From Christensenella sp. UBA7102 (GTDB lineage Bacteria > Bacillota > Clostridia > Christensenellales > UBA1750), in the NCBI GenBank assembly GCA_002492415.1, contig DKYK01000013.1, forward strand, positions 3,077-38,875: a stretch of 35,799 nt of DNA, given 5' to 3'. The position numbers were made by a program, and so were the translations under genes. The notes under the pieces are model-generated. The model worked only from the letters and a program-made list of their open reading frames with translations, had not been told where the DNA came from and searched no databases. Positions 23,700 through 31,381 of this stretch are shown here, piece by piece (position 1 is the first letter of the stretch; every line of letters starts with the position of its first letter).

Positions 23700-24186
23700 T
23701 TATTCCGTATACACAAAGTGTATGATTTCATCGGGAACATGAATGATGTGTTCCTTCACCGGCGCAGGATAGATGGTGAGGATTGGAATCTTCTTCAACG
23801 GAATCCAGCGCATTTCAAGGTCGATCCGCTCGCCGCCCAAATCGTCCAGCGCCCGGAAAGCGCCGTCCAGCTGGATCTGCGTTTCATCAGCGAGCGATAC
23901 CAGGTAGTACAGGCAAATTTGATGGCAGGGACGGTCGCCCCAGGGAAAGAAATTCTCTCCAACCAGCAAAAGCCGTTCCACGTTGATGTCCACGCGAATT
24001 TCTTCTTCGAACTCGCGTTTCAGGGCCTCTGCCGTTGTTTCCCCAAAGGCAACATGGCCGCCGATCAGCGCATACCCGTCATCGCCGGGAAGCCTTTTGC
24101 AGCAGCACGTTGTCTTGATGGATCAATATGCCGCTGACGCGGTACGAAAAGACTGCTTCGTCGGTTTTGAAGAGTATATCCGCCAT
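23700..24186 (-). pseudogene. NUDIX hydrolase gene with a frameshift
   Basis: The reading starts at 24186 (GGGAGGAGAATTTGAA before ATG) and gives 35 residues, MADILFKTDEAVFSYRVSGI through NVLLQKASRR, then stops at 24081-24079. The next frame carries on with RLPGDDGYALIGGHVAFGET and the complete NUDIX box (G-x5-E-x7-REFEEE) to the stop at 23700. Joining the frames at the A-run (TTTT at 24095-24098 on the plus strand) by removing one A gives VLLQRLPGDDGYALIGGH, a normal NUDIX N terminus. The protein would be about 160 residues. Either a real one-base mutation, a homopolymer sequencing error or, less likely, frameshifting. Third gene after the CofE-like and esterase genes. Confidence 0.8.
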
Positions 24187-24227
24187 TTCAAATTCTCCTC
24201 CCGGTCCTTTTTCCCTTGTAGCCGGAA

Positions 24228-25043
24228 TCAGAAGGGGTTCCCGGCGCCGCTCTCATCCAGACCGAAGAACGTCAGCGCGCGCTGTATGGTCAGATCCCAA
24301 AAGCGCCATTCATGCCGGTATCCGTCAAACTCCTCAAATTTGGCCTCAAAGCCAATCTGTCCGGCATGCTCCTTGAAGTGGAGGTAGTGCTGATAGAGGA
24401 AGTCCTCTTTGCCAATAGCAAAATAGAACTTGGGCAGACTGGGATCGCCCGCGAGCTTGTCACACAGCCCCCAAGTGTTCTCGTAGGAATCGAGATAGGC
24501 CTGCATTCCGCCGCGATTTTCGACCATGCCCTTGGAGCGCTCATCCAACTCTTCGCCATTGGAAAAGCCCGCCTCAAATGGACAGCAGGACAGCACAGCC
24601 GCCGCTGCAAACTTCTCCGGGTGGTTCAGCGCATAGACCAGCGTGCCCGAACCGCCCATGGACAGACCGGCAATGAAGTTGTCCTCGCGCTTGTCGGATG
24701 CAGGGAACCAGTTGTAGACCAGGGGCATCAGCTCTTCGGTGAAGTAATCGTACATGTTGTATCCAATGGAAAAATGCTCCCAGTTGGCATAGTTGGCGTT
24801 CAGACCGCTGGGCATGACCACAATCAGATCCTTTTCGCAGGCGTACAGCTCGATATTGCTCTTGCGAATCCAGTCGCTGTGATCGCCGAAGGTGCCGTGC
24901 AGCAGCCAGAGCACTTTGTATTTTTTCCCCGATCCGTAGAATTCGGCAGGGGTCAGCTCCCGGGGCTTGTCGGGCAGTATGATGGAGATTTCATGGTTGT
25001 TGTTCAAGTACTGGCTTTCAAAATTAAATTGCAGCAATGCCAT
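24228..25043 (-). CDS. Alpha/beta-hydrolase esterase (EstA/esterase D-like)
   Basis: Cytoplasmic hydrolase of 271 residues without a signal peptide. The oxyanion loop is LLHGTFGDHSDW (48-58), the nucleophile elbow GLSMGG with S128, and the catalytic His is likely H244 in YRHEWRFWD, with an Asp in the GKEDF segment. This fits the tributyrin/acetyl esterase group (esterase D superfamily). Natural substrate unknown; short-chain acyl esters are typical. GAGGAG is 9 bases before the ATG; 25 bp separate it from the CofE-like gene, so they are cotranscribed. Confidence 0.9.
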   Translation of the reverse strand: MALLQFNFESQYLNNNHEISIILPDKPRELTPAEFYGSGKKYKVLWLLHGTFGDHSDWIRKSNIELYACEKDLIVVMPSGLNANYANWEHFSIGYNMYDYFTEELMPLVYNWFPASDKREDNFIAGLSMGGSGTLVYALNHPEKFAAAAVLSCCPFEAGFSNGEELDERSKGMVENRGGMQAYLDSYENTWGLCDKLAGDPSLPKFYFAIGKEDFLYQHYLHFKEHAGQIGFEAKFEEFDGYRHEWRFWDLTIQRALTFFGLDESGAGNPF

Positions 25044-25068
25044 GTTCGTTCACTCCTCTTTGCGTTGA

Positions 25069-26283
25069 TCAGGCGTTGGTGTAGTTGTCGAAATAACCTT
25101 GCACGAGCACGACAGGAGTTCCCTTGTCACCCGAGCCGCTGGTCAGGTCGCACAGCGAGCCAATCAGATCGGTCAGCTGGCGAGGAGTAGTGCCCTGAGC
25201 GGCCATGTTGCCCACCAGAGACGAACCATCCTTGGCGCGAATAGAAGCGGAAATGGCCTCTCGCAACGCCTCGCCCGTCAGATCCTTGTAGTCGTTGTCC
25301 GCCAGATACTTGAGCTTCAGCTCGTTGGGCGTGCCAATCAGCCCATCCGTAAAGGCTGGAGAAACGACCGGATCGGCCAGCTCCCAAATTTTTCCCTTGG
25401 GATCTTTAAATGCACCGTCGCCATAGACCATGACCTCTACGTGCTTGCCCGTGCGCTGGAGAATGCGCTGCTGGATGTCCAGCACCAGGCCCTTGCAGGC
25501 CCTCGGGAAGAGCTTGACCTTATCCTCCGTAGATTTGTTGGAGCCAAGCAGCCCATACTGCTCATTGCATCCCGAGCCATTGACAGGGGCGGTCAAAATG
25601 TCATCCAGGCCAAGCACGACCTTTGCACCGGCAGCCTTGAGAATGCGCTTTGTGCGCGCGCGGGTATGGATATCGCAAGTGAGAACGCAGTCGGTGTAGC
25701 CAAGAATGGCCTTTGCCTGGTTTGCAAAGATGATCTCCGCCTCAGCGCCGCTCTCGCGAATGAGATCACCGTAATATTGGACGTAGTCCACGCCGGTGAA
25801 TTCGTGTTTATTCTCGCCGAAAAGCGCGCGGTACTGCTCCAGCGTCAGCACGTCGGAATAGGGATTGACGCCTTTTTCGTCAATCTTATCCAAGCTGACC
25901 AGCTCATTTCCCACCTCGTCCGACGGATAGGAGAGCATCAGTACCACTTTCCTGCAGCCCTTGGCAATGCCGCGCAGGCAGATGGCAAAGCGGTTGCGCG
26001 ACAAAATGGGGAAAATGACGCCCACCGTGTCTCCTCCCAGCTTTTCCTTTACATCTGCGGCAATATCGTCAACGGTGGCATAGTTGCCCTGCGACCGGGC
26101 CACGATAGATTCAGTAATGGAAATGACATCGCGGTCGCGAATGGAAAAACCCTCGGCCTGTGCTGCCTCCAACACACTATCGGTGACGATGGCGGCCAGG
26201 TCGTCTCCCTGGCGGATGATGGGGCAACGGATGCCGCGAGACACCGTGCCCACTCTGCGTTCCTTGTTGTTCATGTCGTTCAT
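25069..26283 (-). CDS. CofE/FbiB-like (coenzyme F420-0:L-glutamate ligase family) protein
   Basis: Protein of 404 residues. The N-terminal part (about 10-110, with RCPIIRQGDDLAAIVTDSVL, SITESIVARSQGNY and GVIFPILSRNRFA) matches the CofE fold, including the T-E-S-I-V-A-R-S-Q-G-N segment. The rest is longer than the archaeal enzyme (about 250 residues) and belongs to a Firmicute-specific branch. No other F420 gene is in the window and most Clostridia lack F420, so another carboxylate-amine ligation is likely. I chose the ATG at 26283 because GGA is close upstream; the longer version starts almost at the transcription start. Confidence 0.8.
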   Translation of the reverse strand: MNDMNNKERRVGTVSRGIRCPIIRQGDDLAAIVTDSVLEAAQAEGFSIRDRDVISITESIVARSQGNYATVDDIAADVKEKLGGDTVGVIFPILSRNRFAICLRGIAKGCRKVVLMLSYPSDEVGNELVSLDKIDEKGVNPYSDVLTLEQYRALFGENKHEFTGVDYVQYYGDLIRESGAEAEIIFANQAKAILGYTDCVLTCDIHTRARTKRILKAAGAKVVLGLDDILTAPVNGSGCNEQYGLLGSNKSTEDKVKLFPRACKGLVLDIQQRILQRTGKHVEVMVYGDGAFKDPKGKIWELADPVVSPAFTDGLIGTPNELKLKYLADNDYKDLTGEALREAISASIRAKDGSSLVGNMAAQGTTPRQLTDLIGSLCDLTSGSGDKGTPVVLVQGYFDNYTNA

Positions 26284-26327
26284 TCGTTCCTTTCCTAACG
26301 GGTTTCTGACGCTCTTCATACGATTCT

Positions 26328-26357
26328 ATTGTACCGCATCCACAGGGGCGGTTGCAA
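26328..26357 (-). promoter_or_regulatory. Predicted promoter of the CofE-like operon
   Basis: Minus-strand TTGCAA (26357-26352), 18-bp spacer, TACAAT (26333-26328). Confidence 0.6.
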
Positions 26358-26385
26358 GGGGGTTTGCCGCATTTTCGGTCCGAAA

Positions 26386-26775
26386 TCACGATCCGATCTG
26401 CTTTTGTACGCCGGTAACATTGCCTTTATCATCCACAGTGTAATTCCCCTTGGTCATGTCCAGCACGCAAAAATCATTGCCCCAGGCGTCTGCAAACACC
26501 GCGCAGCGCCCAATGTCAATATCGAAGGGTGACAGGCGGCAAGTAAATCCCGCCTCCAGCAGTCTGGGGAGCGCATCCTCCACGCTGTCCGTTCTAAACT
26601 GTACCTGTGGAATGGAGCGGGTTACCAGCACGACCTCGGTCTCGTCCTCGGGCAAACCCAAGCCGCAGCTGTCCTGCGCGCGCCACAACAGCTTCAGGCC
26701 CAGTCCGCGCGTATATTGTGCAATGCCCGCATCCAGGTCCTCCACATAAAAACTGACACAATCCACGTTTTTCAT
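26386..26775 (-). CDS. VOC family (glyoxalase/bleomycin-resistance-like) protein
   Basis: Protein of 129 residues with two beta-alpha-beta-beta-beta modules: the first starts VDCVSFYVEDLDAGIAQYTR, the second around FRTDSVEDALPRLLEAGFT and ends with FADAWGNDFCVLDM. The conserved D-x-x-GN-x-F/C pattern near the C terminus is typical of the fold. Metal-ligand assignment is unclear because the usual first His is not obvious, so enzyme or binding function cannot be said. Single gene with an extended -10 promoter. Confidence 0.85.
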   Translation of the reverse strand: MKNVDCVSFYVEDLDAGIAQYTRGLGLKLLWRAQDSCGLGLPEDETEVVLVTRSIPQVQFRTDSVEDALPRLLEAGFTCRLSPFDIDIGRCAVFADAWGNDFCVLDMTKGNYTVDDKGNVTGVQKQIGS

Positions 26776-26810
26776 TGATGCCGTCTTCCCCTTTGTAAAA
26801 ATTCAATTCT

Positions 26811-26819
26811 ATTATAGCA
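26811..26819 (-). promoter_or_regulatory. Extended -10 promoter of the VOC gene
   Basis: Minus-strand TGCTATAAT, 36 bp before the ATG; the -35 region is poor. Confidence 0.6.
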
Positions 26820-26858
26820 TACAGGCGTCAGTAGAACCCCACCGTCTCTCTATGCGCG

Positions 26859-27100
26859 CTACCTCGGGCAAATGGTCACAGCGTTATGAACTGCCTGTAT
26901 GCGCTGCCCTATCTCATAGAGCGCCGTCGTCCATGACTGGAACAGTTTCTCTTTGCACCCGACCGGCCGCCGAAAAAATTGGTCAATCCTGCCGCCAGAT
27001 CGCGCACAAAGTCGATGCCCGCGGTCACCTTTCAAAATCCCACTCCGTGATAGGCCGTAATCTCGTATCCTTCAACGCGCGTCGTAGTCGTCACCAGCAT
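26859..27100 (-). pseudogene. Decayed YbjQ-family (heavy-metal-binding domain, UPF0145) gene
   Basis: From ATG at 27100 the minus strand encodes MLVTTTTRVEGYEITAYHGV, the typical N terminus of YbjQ proteins, then an in-frame TGA at 27034-27032 (codon 23). Past it the same frame gives TAGIDFVRDLAAGLTNFFGG and RSGA, again YbjQ-like. A shift near 26950 is then needed to continue as EKLFQSWTTALYEIGQRIQA, ending at the TAG at 26859, short of the usual conserved NAV-x-G-V end. So there is one nonsense codon, one frameshift and a damaged C terminus. The ribosome site (GAGGAAG) and promoter are still intact. The function of intact relatives is not well defined (a pentameric metal-binding domain). Confidence 0.8.
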
Positions 27101-27133
27101 CTGTGCTTCCTCATCGCTTTTTCTATCATCAAA

Positions 27134-27162
27134 ATTATACGAAAGATTTTTCAAAAGTACAA
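27134..27162 (-). promoter_or_regulatory. Predicted promoter of the YbjQ pseudogene
   Basis: Minus-strand TTGTAC (27162-27157), 17-bp spacer, TATAAT (27139-27134). Confidence 0.65.
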
Positions 27163-27180
27163 GTAGCCATAAAATAGGTA

Positions 27181-27209
27181 TTGCAATTTTCATTTCGCCA
27201 TTATATAAT
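27181..27209 (+). promoter_or_regulatory. Predicted promoter of the hemolysin III gene
   Basis: TTGCAA (27181-27186), 17-bp spacer, TATAAT (27204-27209), 30 bp before the ATG; divergent from the YbjQ pseudogene promoter. Confidence 0.75.
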
Positions 27210-27238
27210 TATAAAAACTAGATAAGGAGGCTGCTCTC

Positions 27239-27883
27239 ATGACTTTTAACAGAGGTAAAGATATTGTCAGCGCATTGCTGCATATATTAGGTTTGGGATT
27301 GTCCATCGCAGGCACGGTACTGCTCATCCTGAAGGGCGTTTCCTACTCCCCGTGGCACGTAGTCAGCTATTCCATATTCGGCGCAACGCTCATCGCGCTC
27401 TATGCGGCCAGCTCCACCTATCACACCTTTTTTGTCTCCGAGAAGGTGCACAACATGCTGCGCCGGATTGACCACATCATGATCTTTATGCTCATCGCGG
27501 GTACCTATACGCCCATCTGCCTTGTCACATTGCGTGGCCCATGGGGATGGGTATTGTTCGGCATCGTATGGGCCTGCGCGCTGGCCGGCTTGTTTTTCAA
27601 AATCTTCTGGCTGGAGGCACCCCGCTGGCTCTATACCGTGTTTTATATTGCAATGGGTTGGGCGGCGTTGATCGCCATCTGGCCTCTGACTCATCTTCTC
27701 AGCCCGGCTGCACTCCTCTGGCTGTTTGGCGGCGGCATTGTTTACACCATCGGCGGTGTATTCTACGCGCTCAAGTTTCCTCGCATCCAGTCTAAGTACT
27801 TCGGATTTCATGAGTTGTTCCACATCTTCATACTGCTCGGCTCCGCCTGCTTTTATGTGCTCATCTTCTGCTATATTTACTGA
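27239..27883 (+). CDS. Hemolysin III / PAQR-family membrane protein
   Basis: Integral membrane protein of 214 residues with seven predicted membrane segments. The conserved metal-site pattern of the CREST/PAQR superfamily is visible: YAASSTYHTFF (Ser and His, about 58-68), RIDHIMIFMLIAGTYTP (Asp and His, about 79-95), and HELFHIF (two His near the C terminus). The family may be zinc-dependent lipid hydrolases; the haemolysin name is historical. AAGGAGG lies before the ATG; a terminator follows. Confidence 0.93.
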   Translation: MTFNRGKDIVSALLHILGLGLSIAGTVLLILKGVSYSPWHVVSYSIFGATLIALYAASSTYHTFFVSEKVHNMLRRIDHIMIFMLIAGTYTPICLVTLRGPWGWVLFGIVWACALAGLFFKIFWLEAPRWLYTVFYIAMGWAALIAIWPLTHLLSPAALLWLFGGGIVYTIGGVFYALKFPRIQSKYFGFHELFHIFILLGSACFYVLIFCYIY

Positions 27884-27909
27884 TGCTTTGCAGGAAAAAG
27901 CCAGACCAA

Positions 27910-27943
27910 GCCCGAATTATCGAAAAGGTAGTTCGGACTTTTT
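27910..27943 (+). terminator. Terminator after the hemolysin III gene
   Basis: Imperfect 10-bp stem (GCCCGAATTA and TAGTTCGGAC) around a 9-base loop, followed by TTTTT. Confidence 0.7.
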
Positions 27944-27964
27944 CTGTCTTGGAGGTAGAACCTT

Positions 27965-28999
27965 ATGAATATGCACCCGTATACCAATGTCGCAGTGGAG
28001 CACTTGATGCACCTGGTGAGCATTCCCAGTCCTACCGGATTTACGCACCTGGCCGCAAACTACCTTGTGGAGGTATTGACCAGCTATGGATTTTCCCCCT
28101 ACAAGACCCACAAGGGAAACGTCGTCTGCTGCATCGGCGGCCAGGGCCACCCGCTAGCCGTCGCCGCACATGTCGACACGCTGGGCGCAATGGTGCGCTC
28201 CATCAAGCCCAATGGACGGCTGCGCTTTACGCAGATAGGCGGTTATCCCATCAACAACGTAGAAAATGAGACCTGCGTCGTGCACACCCGCGACGGCCGC
28301 GCCTACACGGGCACTTTCTACCTCACCTCGCCTGCCTCGCACGTCTATGTTGGCATTCCGGACATCAAGCGCGACGACACCACGGTGGAGGTCATACTGG
28401 ATGAAAACGTGTCCACCAAGGAGGAGACGCGTGCGCTGGGCGTTGAGGTGGGCGACTTCATCTCCCTCGACCCCCGCGCTGTGCGCACCCCGTCCGGCTA
28501 CATCAAATCCCGCCATCTGGACGATAAAGCCAGCGCGGGCGTACTGCTCGCGCTGGCCAAGATGGTCTCCTGCGGCGACATCACGCTCTCGCGTAAGATC
28601 TATCTAATCTTCACCGTCCATGAGGAAGTGGGTCATGGCTGTGCCGCAGGCCTTCCCGAGGACGCAGAGGACATCCTCTCCGTGGACATGGGCTGCGTGG
28701 GTGACGATCTGACCTGTGACGAAACCATGGTTTCTATCTGCCCCAAGGACAGCCGCGGCCCCTACAACTACGACATGACGGGCAAGCTCATCGCGCTGGC
28801 CAAGGAAAACAACCTCAAGTACGCGGTGGACATCTACCCCATGTACGGTTCCGATGCCGACGCCTCGCTGACCGCAGGCCACAACTTCCGCCACGCGCTC
28901 ATCGGCCCCGGCGTGTTCGCCTCGCACGGCTACGAGCGCACCCACGTCAACGGCATCGACAATACGCTCAAGCTGCTCGTCGCCTTTGTCACCGACTGA
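27965..28999 (+). CDS. M42 family metallo-aminopeptidase
   Basis: Cytoplasmic di-metal peptidase of 344 residues, usual length for M42 (glutamyl aminopeptidase/TET group). Metal-site motifs in order: AAHVDTLGAM (His), HLDDKASAGV (bridging Asp), FTVHEEVGHG (Glu base and Glu ligand), SVDMG (Asp) and the C-terminal HGYERTH (His). GGAGG is 9 bases before the ATG. The NUDIX gene follows after about 30 bp and is probably cotranscribed. No promoter is evident after the hemolysin III terminator, so low read-through or an unseen promoter drives it. Confidence 0.93.
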   Translation: MNMHPYTNVAVEHLMHLVSIPSPTGFTHLAANYLVEVLTSYGFSPYKTHKGNVVCCIGGQGHPLAVAAHVDTLGAMVRSIKPNGRLRFTQIGGYPINNVENETCVVHTRDGRAYTGTFYLTSPASHVYVGIPDIKRDDTTVEVILDENVSTKEETRALGVEVGDFISLDPRAVRTPSGYIKSRHLDDKASAGVLLALAKMVSCGDITLSRKIYLIFTVHEEVGHGCAAGLPEDAEDILSVDMGCVGDDLTCDETMVSICPKDSRGPYNYDMTGKLIALAKENNLKYAVDIYPMYGSDADASLTAGHNFRHALIGPGVFASHGYERTHVNGIDNTLKLLVAFVTD

Positions 29000-29028
29000 T
29001 CTATCCATACTCAAAGGAGTGGTCCACC

Positions 29029-29493
29029 ATCGCCATCCGAAACGACTGCAAGGCAATCCTTTACCGCGCTGGCGAAGTCCTGCTCAACGTCGTCGTCCTG
29101 CCCAACGGTTTCGTCTGCTATGACCTGCCCGGCGGCGGACAGCACCCTTACGAGTCCCTGGAGGAAGGCGTGCTTCGCGAGGTACGCGAGGAAACGGGCT
29201 ATGCAGCGCGAATCCTGCGCTTCTGCGGTCTTGCTGAGGACATCTGCCTTGATCCCACCCAGCGCGACGCGGCTCCCGACTACACCCATCGCGTGCTGCA
29301 CCTTTTCCTCGTCGAGCCCATCACCGATGAACCTGGCTTGGCTGCCGAGCTGGATCTGAACCAGCTGCGAAGCGAATGGTTCCCTCTCGACCGTGTCGCC
29401 GGTCTTCCCCTCCGCCCCATCGGTATCGCTCCCTACGTCGCACAGATGATCCGCTCCGACGCCCCTGTCTACATCCCCACATTTTACTCCTGA
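29029..29493 (+). CDS. NUDIX hydrolase with apparent ATC start codon
   Basis: Full-length NUDIX protein of 154 residues. The NUDIX box is intact: GGGQHPYESLEEGVLREVRE then ETGY (G-x5-E-x7-REVREETGY). No ATG, GTG or TTG exists in frame upstream of the box; the first GTG (29170) lies inside it and cannot be the start. The ATC at 29029 is followed by codons for AIRNDCKAILYRAGEVLLN, a typical NUDIX N terminus, and AAAGGAG stands 9 bases before it. Either ATC is used as a rare start, or ATG has mutated. Substrate unknown (nucleoside diphosphate derivatives in general). Confidence 0.8.
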   Translation: MAIRNDCKAILYRAGEVLLNVVVLPNGFVCYDLPGGGQHPYESLEEGVLREVREETGYAARILRFCGLAEDICLDPTQRDAAPDYTHRVLHLFLVEPITDEPGLAAELDLNQLRSEWFPLDRVAGLPLRPIGIAPYVAQMIRSDAPVYIPTFYS

Positions 29494-29497
29494 CACT

Positions 29498-29537
29498 AAA
29501 GGGCTGGCCCGTACCCTCGTGCGGACCAGCCCTTTTT
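29498..29537. terminator. Bidirectional terminator between NUDIX and recQ genes
   Basis: Stem AAAGGGCTGG/CCAGCCCTTT (29498-29507, 29526-29535) with an inner CCGTAC/GTGCGG stem, followed by TTTTT on the plus strand. Confidence 0.85.
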
Positions 29538-29541
29538 CGTC

Positions 29542-31377
29542 TCAGCAAAACTTTTTGATCTCCTCCAGAAACACCTTTCCGTACTGCGCCAGCTTGCGCT
29601 CTCCCACACCGGAGACGAGCAGCATTTCCTGCTTCGTCATCGGCTTTTTTGCGCACATGTCGCGCAGCGTCGCATCGGTAAAGACCACAAACGCCGGTTG
29701 ATGCTTTGCATCCGCCAGCCTGCGCCGCAGCGCCTTGAGCGCCGCGAGCAAAGGGTCGTCCTCCGGGACCTGCGCGGTGCTACGCCTTTTCTCCAGCATA
29801 TTGGGCAGCTTTTCCTCCTGATGCTTCGCCTGCCATCGCTTGACCTTCATCGTCACACGCGCATTCTCGTACAGCACTGCCGCTGCGTTTTTCCCCAGGC
29901 GCAGCACGGGATACTCTCCGTCGTCGGTCGCCAGCACGCCTGTGCGCAGCAGTTCGTCCAGCACCGCGCGCAGCTTCGCCTCCTCCGCACCGCACAGCGT
30001 GCCATAACAACCGGTTTTGTCTAATCCCAGCCTGCGGATGCGCTCGCCCTTGCCGCCGCGCAGCACATCCAGTACCACGGTTTTGCCGAACCGCTGACGC
30101 AATTCGCTGACGCACTGTAAGATGCTATGCGCCTCGCGCGTCACATCCACCTCGTCAAATTCGCCCTCACAGTTAGAGCAATTGCCGCACGCGCTGCAGG
30201 CTTTCTCGCCGAAGTATTGCAAAATCGTCGCACGCAGGCACTCGCTCGTCGTGCAGTAATCCGTCATGCTCCGCAGCGCGCGTCGTTGATTTTCCCTCAC
30301 CGCGTCCGCTTGCTCCGCGCTCAATTCCGGGTTATCTGCTTCATGATCGATCAAAAACTGATTGGTGCGCACGTCCTGCCGCGCATAAAGCAGAATGCAA
30401 TCCGCAGGGCTGCCGTCGCGCCCCGCTCTGCCCGCCTCCTGATAGTACCCCTCCAAGTTCTTGGGCATATTGTAGTGGATTACAAACCCCACATTGCTCT
30501 TATCAATGCCCATGCCAAAGGCATTGGTCGCCACCATCACGGTCGCTCGATCGTACAGAAAATCGTCTTGGTTTTTTCGCCGCTCCTCGTCCGCCAACCC
30601 CGCGTGGTAGCGCGTCGCAGAGTACCCGTGCACATTGAGTACGTCGCAGACTTCCTCTACGCCCTTGCGCGTCGCACAGTAGACGATGCCGCACCTGTTC
30701 CGGAATCTCTGCATCAGCCCCAGCAGCTCCTGGTTTTTATCCTTGGGCGCGCGCACCTCAAAGCGCAGATTAGGCCGGTCAAATCCCGTGGTGATGCAGT
30801 AAGGTGTGCGCAACTCCAACAGCTTACCAATATCCTCCCGTACCTGCTCTGTCGCCGTCGCGGTAAAGGCTCCCACCGCCGGACGCACCGGCAATCCCGC
30901 AATAAACTCCCGAATGCGCAGATAACTCGGCCGAAAATCCTGCCCCCACTGTGATACACAGTGAGCCTCGTCCACCGCTACCAACGGAATCTCCATCCTG
31001 GCGCAGTTCATGTGAAACTCCGGCGTTTCCAGCCGCTCCGGCGCAACGTAGATGATTTTGTACATTCCCTGCGCCGCATTGTCCAGCGCCCTTCGGTACT
31101 GTCCGGGTGTCAGTGAGCTGTTCAGGTACGCCGCGCGCACGCCTGCCTCATTGAGCGCAGCTACCTGGTCCTTCATCAGTGAAATCAACGGAGAGACCAC
31201 CAGCGTCACGCCATGCAGCAGCAATGCCGGAATCTGATAGCACAGCGATTTACCCGCGCCCGTGGGCATCACGCACAGCGCGTCTCTTCCGCTGCACAGC
31301 GCATCCACCACGCCTTCCTGCCCCGGCCGAAACGCCTCATAGCCAAAGTACCTGCGGAGCGCCTCCAGTTTGTCCAT
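29542..31377 (-). CDS. recQ: ATP-dependent DNA helicase RecQ
   Basis: 3'-5' DNA helicase of 611 residues with full RecQ layout. Helicase motif I MPTGAGKS (38-45), motif II VDEAHCVSQW (DEAH), then the second RecA domain with GRAGRDGSPADC (motif VI). The RQC zinc site is CLRATILQYFGEKACSACGN plus CSNC. A C-terminal HRDC domain (about 535-605) closes the protein. Acts in recombinational repair and fork restart. The ATG is 4 bp after the ABC-F stop; its ribosome site AAGGA is in the ABC-F end, so the two are coupled. Confidence 0.96.
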   Translation of the reverse strand: MDKLEALRRYFGYEAFRPGQEGVVDALCSGRDALCVMPTGAGKSLCYQIPALLLHGVTLVVSPLISLMKDQVAALNEAGVRAAYLNSSLTPGQYRRALDNAAQGMYKIIYVAPERLETPEFHMNCARMEIPLVAVDEAHCVSQWGQDFRPSYLRIREFIAGLPVRPAVGAFTATATEQVREDIGKLLELRTPYCITTGFDRPNLRFEVRAPKDKNQELLGLMQRFRNRCGIVYCATRKGVEEVCDVLNVHGYSATRYHAGLADEERRKNQDDFLYDRATVMVATNAFGMGIDKSNVGFVIHYNMPKNLEGYYQEAGRAGRDGSPADCILLYARQDVRTNQFLIDHEADNPELSAEQADAVRENQRRALRSMTDYCTTSECLRATILQYFGEKACSACGNCSNCEGEFDEVDVTREAHSILQCVSELRQRFGKTVVLDVLRGGKGERIRRLGLDKTGCYGTLCGAEEAKLRAVLDELLRTGVLATDDGEYPVLRLGKNAAAVLYENARVTMKVKRWQAKHQEEKLPNMLEKRRSTAQVPEDDPLLAALKALRRRLADAKHQPAFVVFTDATLRDMCAKKPMTKQEMLLVSGVGERKLAQYGKVFLEEIKKFC

Positions 31378-31381
31378 CGGA

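Noticed and set aside
25099..26298. Open frame of about 400 codons on the plus strand
   Set aside because: Antisense to the CofE-like gene; no motifs and no expression signals.
27883..28269. Open frame after the hemolysin III gene in another frame
   Set aside because: It overlaps the M42 peptidase start and has no recognised motifs.
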